64,000 bases of DNA from Planctomycetota bacterium (GTDB lineage: Bacteria > Planctomycetota > Planctomycetia > Planctomycetales > Planctomycetaceae). Below are positions 10,180-18,268 of the stretch, in pieces (position 1 is the first letter of the stretch; every line of letters starts with the position of its first letter). The stretch covers positions 1-64,000 of the forward strand of contig JAHZKX010000001.1 in NCBI GenBank assembly GCA_022600195.1, read 5' to 3'. The notes under the pieces are model-generated. The model was not told where the DNA came from. It saw only the letters and a list, made by a program, of their open reading frames with translations, and ran no database searches. The position numbers were made by a program, and so were the translations under genes.

Positions 10180-10246
10180 TTCTTATTTTGAGAGGCTACG
10201 TATTTTTCGAGTTGATGGAACATCCTCGATATTCAATCCATTCACG

Positions 10247-10314
10247 CTGACTGACTGCAATTCTCTTCCAATCTTCCTGGAAACCTCTCAAAACTGATTC
10301 CGTAAGTCAGTCAG
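10247..10314. repeat. Long-range inverted repeat upstream of marR
   Basis: CTGACTGACT (10247-10256) is repeated exactly inverted as AGTCAGTCAG (10305-10314), with 48 bases between. It sits between the SUMF1 lipoprotein gene and the marR promoter region. It might loop as a 3' hairpin of the upstream message or serve as a protein site; there is no T-run behind it. Confidence 0.4.
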
Positions 10315-10317
10315 GTC

Positions 10318-10347
10318 TTGCGATTGCTTATATGGACATAGTAAACT
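10318..10347 (+). promoter_or_regulatory. Candidate promoter of the marR-RND operon
   Basis: TTGCGA (10318-10323) and TAAACT (10342-10347) are spaced by 18 bp and lie directly before the tandem palindrome. A repressor bound there would block initiation. The hexamers are imperfect matches to the sigma-70 consensus. Confidence 0.35.
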
Positions 10348-10348
10348 G

Positions 10349-10379
10349 GGCTAATCATTAGCCAGGCTAATGATTATGG
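10349..10379. promoter_or_regulatory. Tandem palindromic operator, probable MarR site
   Basis: GGCTAATCATTAGCC (10349-10363) is a perfect 15-bp palindrome. A second copy, GGCTAATGATTATGG (10365-10379), follows with centres 16 bp apart. Together they also make a perfect 12+1+12 inverted repeat at 10352-10376. The site ends 25 bp before the marR ATG. MarR-family dimers usually bind 15-20 bp palindromes next to their own genes, so autoregulation is the obvious reading. Confidence 0.75.
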
Positions 10380-10404
10380 GTCCTTAATACGTGAGGGGAA
10401 ACTG

Positions 10405-10860
10405 ATGTTGCAATATGATTTTGAAGAGAGCGTCGGGTATTGGATTACGATTACTTCGCACTTCTATCAGGATGCTTTGAACCAGGAGTTAATACCTTAT
10501 GGTATTACATTTCGTCAGTTTCAGGTAATTGGATGGCTGGTCTATGAAGGTCCGTTATCCCAAGTGGAATTAGCTGACCGGATGATGATAGAGCCGCCCA
10601 CTTTGGTTAGGATATTGGACCGAATGGAGAGGGATCAATGGATTAAACGCGAAAATAACCTTGAAGATCGCCGTCGCAAAGTCGTGAAAGTATGCCCGGA
10701 AGCAAAGACAGTTTGGTCACAGATGGTGGCATGCTTGAAGCAACTTAGAAAGAAGGCAACACAAGGCATGAGCGCCGAGGATATTGATACATTAAAATCA
10801 TTATTGATGCAGGTGCAGAAAAACCTGGGTGTTAACGTCTCAGAATATGAGACGGCTTGA
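10405..10860 (+). CDS. MarR family transcriptional regulator
   Basis: The 151-residue product is the typical length for a MarR dimer. It has an N-terminal dimerisation helix, then a winged helix-turn-helix: FRQFQVIGWL, LSQVELADRM, a recognition helix around EPPTLVRILDRMERDQWI, and the wing with the DRRRKVV motif diagnostic of the family. The last helices complete the dimer interface. GAGGGG lies 8 bases before the ATG. It heads an apparent operon with an RND adaptor and permease and has a tandem palindrome directly upstream, so it is most likely the repressor of that efflux pump. The ligand is unknown. Confidence 0.92.
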   Translation: MLQYDFEESVGYWITITSHFYQDALNQELIPYGITFRQFQVIGWLVYEGPLSQVELADRMMIEPPTLVRILDRMERDQWIKRENNLEDRRRKVVKVCPEAKTVWSQMVACLKQLRKKATQGMSAEDIDTLKSLLMQVQKNLGVNVSEYETA

Positions 10861-10916
10861 ACGCACAATAAAATATGTAGTTGTGTTGATGAATAAATAT
10901 GTCATTGAGGTGATTG

Positions 10917-12212
10917 ATGAGATTAACTACGAGATTGGTTGTCCCTTTGTATGTATGTGTTGCATTTTCAGGGAATTTGTTTGCACAACGCGGACCCGCT
11001 AAGGTGGATGTTGCGGAAATTGTGGAGCAGGAAGTCGCCGCCGGACAGATCTTTGTGGGAACGGTTTTGCCGATCAAAAGAAGTGTAATCGGTAGTGCTG
11101 TCGGTGGACGTGTCGCCGAATTTTCTGTTAATGAAGGCGATTACGTTAGCGCCAGGCAACCACTGGCTCAGTTGCTGACAAATACGATCAATTTGGAGTT
11201 GAATGCAGAAAAAGCCGAGCTGGAATTTCGAAAACATGAACTGGCAGAATTAGAAAATGGATCAAGACCAGATGAAATTAAAAAAGCCAAGGCTCTGATG
11301 CTGGCTGCCAAAGCCAGCACGGAATATCAGCAGAAACGACTCAAAAGATTGGAATCTCTTTATTCCAGAAAAGCAGTCAATGATGATGATATTCAGCAGG
11401 TTGTATCCGAGTCGATACGTTCCGAGCAGTTATATCAGGAGGCATCGGCGGCTTATGAGTTGGCTGTGAAAGGACCCCGCAAAGAGCAGATCGCTCAGGC
11501 AAAATCGCGGGTTGCAATTCAACAGGCAGTGGTCGATAAACTTGCCAGCCAGATAATTAAACATACGATTATTTCCCCTTTTAATGGATATGTTGTTGCC
11601 GAACATACAGAAGTAGGTCAATGGGTTAATTCAGGTGAGCTTGTTGCAGAAGTGGTCGCACTGGACGAGGTTGACGTGAGCGTTCAGGTTCTGGAAAGCC
11701 ATGTACCTCATGTGCGATTAGGAATGGATGTGCGCGTGGAAGTCCCCGCGCTTCCGGATGAAGTGTTTACAGGTAAGGTCGCCTTGATTATTCCTCAGGC
11801 TGATGTCCGGTCTCGAACGTTTCCAGTAAAAGTTCGCATCAAAAATACAATTACAAAAGATGGTCCGGTTCTGAAGTCGGGAATGTTGGCCCGAGCTGTA
11901 CTGCCGACCGGTTCGCGGCAGAACGCATTGTTAGTTTCTAAGGATGCACTGGTCTTAGGAGGTCCCACCCCGATGATCTTTGTGGTTGATCCTGGATCAG
12001 ACAGGCAAAAGCCGGGAAAGGCGCGAGCTGTTCCCGTGCAGGTAGGAGTTGCCAGTGGTCGCTTAATTCAAGTGAAGGGTAACCTGAAACCGGGTGAGCA
12101 TGTCGTCATTCGAGGTAACGAACGTTTAAGACCGGGACAGGATGTTATCATTAGAAATATCTTGACACCAGATGCGGAACCAAAAGCCAAAGCTATTAAT
12201 TCGAATGGTTAA
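10917..12212 (+). CDS. RND efflux periplasmic adaptor subunit (HlyD/MFP family)
   Basis: The 431-residue protein links an inner-membrane RND permease to an outer-membrane channel. It has a signal peptide (to about residue 24, FAQ), a lipoyl/biotinyl-type half motif (GGRVAEFSVNEGDYV), a long alpha-helical hairpin of about 110 residues rich in Lys, Glu and Ala, the second lipoyl half (ISPFNGYVVAEHTEVGQWV), then a beta-barrel domain with RSRTFPVKVRI and a membrane-proximal domain. GAGG stands six bases before ATG 10917; a TTG directly precedes that ATG. The permease gene starts 12 bp downstream. No outer-membrane factor is encoded nearby, so a channel from elsewhere must be shared. Confidence 0.92.
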   Translation: MRLTTRLVVPLYVCVAFSGNLFAQRGPAKVDVAEIVEQEVAAGQIFVGTVLPIKRSVIGSAVGGRVAEFSVNEGDYVSARQPLAQLLTNTINLELNAEKAELEFRKHELAELENGSRPDEIKKAKALMLAAKASTEYQQKRLKRLESLYSRKAVNDDDIQQVVSESIRSEQLYQEASAAYELAVKGPRKEQIAQAKSRVAIQQAVVDKLASQIIKHTIISPFNGYVVAEHTEVGQWVNSGELVAEVVALDEVDVSVQVLESHVPHVRLGMDVRVEVPALPDEVFTGKVALIIPQADVRSRTFPVKVRIKNTITKDGPVLKSGMLARAVLPTGSRQNALLVSKDALVLGGPTPMIFVVDPGSDRQKPGKARAVPVQVGVASGRLIQVKGNLKPGEHVVIRGNERLRPGQDVIIRNILTPDAEPKAKAINSNG

Positions 12213-12224
12213 AGAGGATCTTCG

Positions 12225-15200
12225 ATGAGTTTGATTCACTCAATTGTGCATAATCCGGTAAAAGTGACGGTCGGAGTATTAATGACCGTTTTGTTCGGTC
12301 TGGTTGCGCTCATCCGAATGCCGATGCAATTGACGCCCGAAGTTCAAAGGCCCACGATTACCGTTGAAACGCGTTGGCCGGGTGCGAGTCCGCAGGAAGT
12401 CGAACGCGAGATTGTTCTGGAACAGGAAGAACAGCTGAAAAGTGTGGAAGGCATTACAAAGCTCAGTTCGGAAAGTGCTGACTCCAAAGGCTCGATCTCA
12501 CTGGAGTTTCTGGTCGGGACAAATATGGATGAAGCATTACTGAAAGTGAATTCTCGTTTACAGCAGGTACGCGAGTATCCAGAAGATGCGGACCAGCCTG
12601 TGATCAGTACTTCAAATGCAGCAGACCGTCCGATTGCCTGGTTTATTCTAAGTAGTCGTTTGCCTTCCGATGAGAAACTTGCTGAATTTCAGAAAGCAAA
12701 TCCCCAGATCGAGGAAGAGCTGGACATCATTCGGAAGACTCCCAACCCGGGTCTGGCCATGCTGCGATTGCGACTTTTAGCCAAAGAGTATCCGGAAGTC
12801 AGAGATGGCCTCTTACCTCCCAAAGACCTGGAAGTTACGAAATTACGCCGTTTTGCGGAAGATGAAATCGAGGCACGATTTGAACGCGTTTCAGGAGTGT
12901 CACAATCCAACGTGTTAGGTGGGCTGGAAGACGAGCTTCAGGTCGTTGTTGATTCAGAACAACTGGCTGCGCGCCAGATAACAATTACCGATGTTCGTGA
13001 CGTTCTGCGAGGCCAGAACAAAGATACTTCCGCAGGTGATTTCTGGGAGGGCAAACGACGCTGGGTCGTTCGCATGCTGGGGCAGTTTCGCAGTGTGGAA
13101 GAAGTCGAAAATCAGTTATTGACAGTTCGTGCTGGTGCCCCTGTCTATGTGCGTGATGTAGCTACTGTTCGTCTGGGATACAAAAAGCCTGATGGTCTGG
13201 TCCGGCGGTTTGGTGAATCGAGTATTGCCATTAACTGCGTACGCGAAACAGGAGCCAATGTACTGGATATTATGGATGGTTTGAGAGAAGCCACTAAGGA
13301 CCTCGATGAAAATGTTCTCAAGCCGCGCGGATTGCAACTGATCCAGGTCTATGATGAAACAGAATATATTTATTCCTCTATTAATCTTGTACAAAATAAT
13401 ATTTTTATCGGCGGGGCATTAACCATGATAGTGTTAATGTCATTTCTGCATCTGGGAGTGCGTACTTTATTGATCGTACCATTTATACTCCTCACCGCTG
13501 TTGCTGCGATGTTATTCTCTCCCTGGTTTTTTGTGATCAGTCTGGCATTGATTATTGGAGCTGGTTTCTGGTTTGCCCGAGGGGCATTAGTGGTTGGGAT
13601 GGCTATTCCTACCAGTATTATTGGTACGTTTTTAATTTTAGGGGCAATGGGACGCTCGTTAAACGTAATCAGCCTGGCGGGTCTGGCGTTTGCCGTGGGG
13701 ATGCTGGTTGATAATGCAGTCGTGGTTCTGGAAAACATTTTTCGCCGATATTCGCTGGGAGAATCGCCGTTTCGTGCTGCCATTAAGGGAACACATGAAG
13801 TCTGGGGGGCGGTACTTGCATCAACACTGACCACCATCGCCGTTTTTTTACCTGTCGTTTTTATTCAGGAAGAAGCAGGACAATTGTTTCAGGATATTGC
13901 ATTAGCGATCAGTGCTGCGGTGGGGCTTTCGTTAGTGGTGTCAATGACATTAATTGCAACGGCATCCGCACGATTATTAAATAAGAGAGAGGGTCAGGAT
14001 ATTGAAGATGACCGTGTTTTCAGTCAGATCGAAACTCCTGCTGAAGATCCAATCAAAAAAAGTATGTTACACAACGTAATTATCAGTCCGATTGAATCTG
14101 GTTGTGCGGCACTTGTCAGAACGGTTGTGGGAGTAAATCATTGGATTCAAAGTGGTTTGCTTCGTCGGATTCTTGTGGTGTTTTTACTGGTTGGTGCTGC
14201 CATCGGTATCAGTTGGGAGTTATGGCCTAAAGTAGAGTATCTTCCGACAGGCAACCGAAATTTGATTTTCGCCATTTTACTACCACCTCCCGGATACAAC
14301 CTCAATCAGTTAATGGAACTGGGGGAGAGTGTTGAAAATGACTTACGACCTTATTGGGATATAGATCCCAACAGTGAGGAAGCAAAACAACTTGATTATC
14401 CGGTAATCGGCGATTTCTTTTTCGTCGCGCGCGGACGGCAAGTATTTATGGGCATTCGCGCTTTTGATTCACAACGTGTTGGGGAATTGATTCCTCTGAT
14501 TCAAAAGGCAGGCAGCAAATTACCCGGAACATTCACTGTGGCCAAGCAATCCAGTCTCTTTGAGAGAGGTCTGACTGGTGGACGTACGATTGAGGTCGAA
14601 ATTATAGGACCGGACTTGAAAAAGCTGGTGGGTATGGGAGGGCAGATCCTGGGAAAAGTAAAGCAAATGATTCCAGCCGCTCAGGTACGTCCGATTCCCA
14701 GCCTTGATCTTTCCAGCCCGGAAGTTCATATCGTACCGAAATTGTTTGAAGCAGCCGACATGGAAGTCAATAGTGTCGATTTGGGTTATACGGCGAACGC
14801 TTTGATCGATGGTGCGTTTGCCGGAGACTATTATCTGGGGGGAGATAAAATCGATCTGACAATCATCGGGCGATCCAAGCATATTCAAAATACGCAGGAT
14901 ATCATTGCATTGTCCGTGGCTACTCCGATGGGATCGCTGGTGTCATTGGGAGCATTAGCAGATGTAGAGATTACCAGTGGTCCCGAGCAGGTTAATCACC
15001 GTGAGCGTCAACGCGCGATAACGATTGAAGTGTCTCCCCCTGAAGATATGGCCTTAGAAGACGCGATGGGCCAGATTCAATCAGAAATCATTCAGCCACT
15101 ACGGGAAAGCGGTAGACTGGCCGGGGGCTATCGAATTGTATTATCAGGAACCGCAGACAAATTGCGCGATACCTGGGCTGCCCTGGAGTTCAATTTGATG

Positions 15201-15785
15201 CTCGCCTTAATGATTACTTATCTCCTAATGGCGGCATTGTTTGAATCGTGGATTTATCCTCTGGTCATTATTTTTAGCGTTCCTTTAGGAGCCGTCGGAG
15301 GAGTTCTGGGGTTGAGTGTTTTGAATCTGTTCACGCTTCAATCACTGGATGTACTTACCATGTTAGGCTTTGTGATTTTGATTGGAACCGTGGTGAATAA
15401 TCCGATTTTGATTATTCATCAGTCAATTAATCATATCAAAGAAGAAGGATTGTCACCTCGGGACGCGATACTGGAAAGCATTCGCACACGCATCAGGCCA
15501 ATCTTCATGACTACCACGACAACGGTTCTGGGGCTATTGCCTCTGGTATTATTTCCTGGCGCTGGAAGTGAATTGTATCGTGGATTGGGAAGTGTTGTGC
15601 TCGGTGGACTGATCGTATCAACGCTATTCACATTAGTATTGGTACCAACACTATTCAGTTTGACAATGGATGCCAAACAATGGAGTCTGAATCTCTTGCG
15701 ACCTGGTTTACTGGTAGAGTCTCAGACAGCTGCAGCACCACCGGATGAAGTCGGATTAGAGACTCAGGAAAATATCTCTGTTTGA
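12225..15785 (+). CDS. RND efflux permease (AcrB/HAE1-like), extended
   Basis: A proton-driven inner-membrane exporter. At 1186 residues it is longer than the usual 1020-1060. N-terminal TM1 (about 10-30) is followed by the porter domain with WPGASPQEVE; TM4 carries the proton-relay aspartate in GMLVDNAVVVLEN (Asp496, with Asn in place of the second Asp of AcrB); the second half has the matching VVNNPILIIH in TM10 and RIRPIFMTT before TM11. Two insertions explain the length: about 55 charged residues (147-203) in the porter domain, and about 40 hydrophobic residues (about 413-452) between the usual TM2 and TM3. It follows its adaptor gene by 12 bp. The substrate cannot be predicted. Confidence 0.93.
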   Translation: MSLIHSIVHNPVKVTVGVLMTVLFGLVALIRMPMQLTPEVQRPTITVETRWPGASPQEVEREIVLEQEEQLKSVEGITKLSSESADSKGSISLEFLVGTNMDEALLKVNSRLQQVREYPEDADQPVISTSNAADRPIAWFILSSRLPSDEKLAEFQKANPQIEEELDIIRKTPNPGLAMLRLRLLAKEYPEVRDGLLPPKDLEVTKLRRFAEDEIEARFERVSGVSQSNVLGGLEDELQVVVDSEQLAARQITITDVRDVLRGQNKDTSAGDFWEGKRRWVVRMLGQFRSVEEVENQLLTVRAGAPVYVRDVATVRLGYKKPDGLVRRFGESSIAINCVRETGANVLDIMDGLREATKDLDENVLKPRGLQLIQVYDETEYIYSSINLVQNNIFIGGALTMIVLMSFLHLGVRTLLIVPFILLTAVAAMLFSPWFFVISLALIIGAGFWFARGALVVGMAIPTSIIGTFLILGAMGRSLNVISLAGLAFAVGMLVDNAVVVLENIFRRYSLGESPFRAAIKGTHEVWGAVLASTLTTIAVFLPVVFIQEEAGQLFQDIALAISAAVGLSLVVSMTLIATASARLLNKREGQDIEDDRVFSQIETPAEDPIKKSMLHNVIISPIESGCAALVRTVVGVNHWIQSGLLRRILVVFLLVGAAIGISWELWPKVEYLPTGNRNLIFAILLPPPGYNLNQLMELGESVENDLRPYWDIDPNSEEAKQLDYPVIGDFFFVARGRQVFMGIRAFDSQRVGELIPLIQKAGSKLPGTFTVAKQSSLFERGLTGGRTIEVEIIGPDLKKLVGMGGQILGKVKQMIPAAQVRPIPSLDLSSPEVHIVPKLFEAADMEVNSVDLGYTANALIDGAFAGDYYLGGDKIDLTIIGRSKHIQNTQDIIALSVATPMGSLVSLGALADVEITSGPEQVNHRERQRAITIEVSPPEDMALEDAMGQIQSEIIQPLRESGRLAGGYRIVLSGTADKLRDTWAALEFNLMLALMITYLLMAALFESWIYPLVIIFSVPLGAVGGVLGLSVLNLFTLQSLDVLTMLGFVILIGTVVNNPILIIHQSINHIKEEGLSPRDAILESIRTRIRPIFMTTTTTVLGLLPLVLFPGAGSELYRGLGSVVLGGLIVSTLFTLVLVPTLFSLTMDAKQWSLNLLRPGLLVESQTAAAPPDEVGLETQENISV

Positions 15786-15805
15786 GAAACTTCAAACGAT
15801 TACAG

Positions 15806-16492
15806 TTACTCGAAATCAATTCCCAGACGGTATTTCAGTTGATCCAGTTCTTCGACCGCTTCATCACACGATGAATGCACGTGTTCTGCTTCGGTGATAA
15901 ATTTCAAATCTGTGATATGAGGTATTCCGTATTCCTCTAAGGTATATTCGAACTGTTCAATTCCCTGGCCATACATGATCAGAAGTTTGTGTTCATCAAA
16001 TTGAACTTCCAGCGGAATGAGTGGGTTCAGAACTGCAATCCCCGCACAACCATCATTGAGTAGCAGGTCTTCATAGTCATAGAGCGTACTTTTGAGAACT
16101 GGCAGGTCCATGTGCTCACGATACAGATCCTGGTGCTGATTATTCGAACCATCATGGCTCGTTTCCAGTACCACATCGACTTCATGCCCAAGCGGGTCCA
16201 GTAAATCGATGAACAGATCAAACAATACTTCTTTTGAAGCAGCCGCCATCAGGACCGGGATTTTGATCCCCGTCTCTTTGTCTGTATAAACATCGTGCCG
16301 GTAGCCAGCTTGAGGCACCACCTCCAGGTCATAAGACGGACGAATGGCGTCTGTCAGATTGAACTGACCATATTTGGCTATTCTCAGATGCGTCTCTAAT
16401 TGATCCTCTGAGAGGCTTTCGAAACTACTGCGCGACTTGCCAGCAGTGTTATCCCGATACGTAGTCTTTAAGAATTTTTTTATGAATCCCAT
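15806..16492 (-). CDS. Conserved-looking protein of unknown function
   Basis: The 228-residue product starts at ATG 16492, where GGGGGGGAGAG lies about 8 bases upstream; the longer reading begins upstream of that site. It is acidic and cytosolic, with no signal peptide or membrane segment. Visible features are a basic N-terminus (GFIKKFLKTTYR), a central segment with ETSHDGSNNQHQDLYREHMD, and a C-terminal helix rich in Glu and Asp. I recognise no family. Its stop lies 20 bp from the stop of the convergent RND permease gene. It is probably a real gene, since the reading frame is long, has a good ribosome binding site and no competing frame. Confidence 0.7.
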   Translation of the reverse strand: MGFIKKFLKTTYRDNTAGKSRSSFESLSEDQLETHLRIAKYGQFNLTDAIRPSYDLEVVPQAGYRHDVYTDKETGIKIPVLMAAASKEVLFDLFIDLLDPLGHEVDVVLETSHDGSNNQHQDLYREHMDLPVLKSTLYDYEDLLLNDGCAGIAVLNPLIPLEVQFDEHKLLIMYGQGIEQFEYTLEEYGIPHITDLKFITEAEHVHSSCDEAVEELDQLKYRLGIDFE

Positions 16493-17130
16493 ATTAAAAT
16501 CTCTCCCCCCCACGACAGACAACAAATCTGTTGTCAATTGGTCTTCTAGCGCCAATGATGCTTTAGTGTTGAAATTTGTTTTGATTGGATGAATTGCTCA
16601 GTTCGTTTGGTAGTTGAAGTGCCTGGAACAAACTGGAATCAAAAAACTCTAGCATGCAAATTGAGGGCAGGTCTGAAGTAGTATTGATGTTGCTCACTTT
16701 TTTGCTGAGTTTGAGACAGATGAGCCGGAAAGATGAGATGCGGGAAGAGTTCCAGACAGTTAAAACGTCCGGTTATGCGGATCAGGTAAAATTGAGATCA
16801 GGACGGGATGTGTTACAACTGATAGAAATGCTGTATTTGTTTTCACCGTCAAGATTGAGAGAGCAATTCAAACTATTTACGGGATTCACAGGTTCTGGTT
16901 TTTGTAAGCATCTGAATGTTAGAAGGTTAGGAAGATTTCCATGGGGCTGTGAATGTAAAATGGAAGTTAGGTATTCAGTCTGAGGGATGTCTACAAAGAG
17001 ACACATTGCAGTCAATCTCGATCAGAACTATAAATCACATCCCTTTTTCATATCGATCGAATGATCCATTCCCTTCAGATCTCTTCTACTTCATATCTCA
17101 CAAATTATTTATCCATCCACGGAAGTTTAA
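16493..17130. other. Gene-poor divergent region
   Basis: This 638-bp gap lies between two divergent genes. A 109-codon open frame at 16654-16983 has no ribosome binding site, signal or family resemblance and I do not call it. No terminator, RNA gene or strong palindrome was seen. Confidence 0.35.
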
Positions 17131-18246
17131 ATGCGTTGTTTTCACAGCCTGTTCTCAACGAATCAGGTGGTTCGTTTTCTTATGATTCCACTTTTCTGCC
17201 TGCTGAGCAGTTCCGGTATCGGTTTTACAGCGGATGGAAGCGGAAGTGAAATACTTTATCTTAAAAATGGACAAAACCTCAGTGGGGAAAGTGTCGGTTT
17301 TGAAGAGGGGAATATTCTCTTTCGCCTGCCAGATGGTGAAGTACGTCCAATCGTAATGGGTTTAGTTGATCGTCTGGAGTTTCACTCAGGGAAATTGGAT
17401 GCTGACTCTTCCAGTCAGGAAGCGGAATTACTCGTGAAGAATGAAGGTGTCGTTACTCCCGCAGTCCCCCCCTTGATCACAGTGGATCCATTAGATGCAG
17501 TTCCACCGGCTCCTGATTCAGAATCTGATCGTGCAACTCCGATTAATCAGATTGAAGAATATGTTGACGAGTACTGGGAGTATGTGGAGATCTGGACCAA
17601 GCGTATGGAATTAGGTGGTACGTTTCTCGGAGGGAATACCGACCGCGATTATCTAACAACCAAACTGCAACTGGAAAAATCAGACAATGATAATTTGTTC
17701 GAATTTGAAATTGGTGGTCGTTGGGGACAGTCGAATGGAGTCAGGGATGCGAATCGCTGGTATGGTAATGCCACACTGGATATCGCCAAGACGACAGACT
17801 GGATTATCTTTGTGACAAACAAAAATACCTACGATGAGTTTGAAAACCTGGATTGGCGGGGAACCCTTTCATCTGGTTTAGGTTATCGGTTCATCAATGA
17901 AAAAGAAAAACGATTGATCTTACGTGTCGGACCTGGTGGAACACGTGAAATTTATAATAGTCCACGGTTGAGAAGAACCACTTTAGATGTGTTTGTGGAA
18001 ATCGAACTTCATTGGCCACTTTCCGATCATGCTAAACTGGAACATAAACAAACCTGGACTCCCAGTGTGGATAACGTTCAGGTATTACGTGTGACGACAG
18101 AATCAGGATTACTTTTCAAGTTGGATAATAAAGATCGATGGAACCTGAAATTTGGATTATTACAAACTTACAACTCCGTCCCCAATGCCGGCCGCAAGAA
18201 AAGTGATTACACGGGTAGTGTGTCACTGGTTTACACACGAAAGTAA
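17131..18246 (+). CDS. DUF481 outer-membrane beta-barrel-type protein
   Basis: The 371-residue product has an N-terminal signal (hydrophobic about 16-34), then a short domain of about 45 residues reading ILYLKNGQNLSGESV...VDRLEF that resembles the small all-beta module often placed before DUF481. A Pro-rich linker and the C-terminal DUF481 region follow: alternating beta strands such as MELGGTFLGGNTDRDYLTTK, WYGNATLDIAKTTDWIIFV and the final SVSLVYTRK. DUF481 proteins (YdiY type) are predicted outer-membrane barrels of unknown role. GGAAG lies seven bases before the ATG. It converges on the M28 peptidase gene with only 22 bp between stops. Confidence 0.85.
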   Translation: MRCFHSLFSTNQVVRFLMIPLFCLLSSSGIGFTADGSGSEILYLKNGQNLSGESVGFEEGNILFRLPDGEVRPIVMGLVDRLEFHSGKLDADSSSQEAELLVKNEGVVTPAVPPLITVDPLDAVPPAPDSESDRATPINQIEEYVDEYWEYVEIWTKRMELGGTFLGGNTDRDYLTTKLQLEKSDNDNLFEFEIGGRWGQSNGVRDANRWYGNATLDIAKTTDWIIFVTNKNTYDEFENLDWRGTLSSGLGYRFINEKEKRLILRVGPGGTREIYNSPRLRRTTLDVFVEIELHWPLSDHAKLEHKQTWTPSVDNVQVLRVTTESGLLFKLDNKDRWNLKFGLLQTYNSVPNAGRKKSDYTGSVSLVYTRK

Positions 18247-18268
18247 TAGGCGGAACGCGAAAATATTG

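Noticed and set aside
16654-16983. A 109-codon open frame in the gap before the DUF481 gene
   Set aside because: No ribosome binding site, biased random-looking composition and no recognisable motif.
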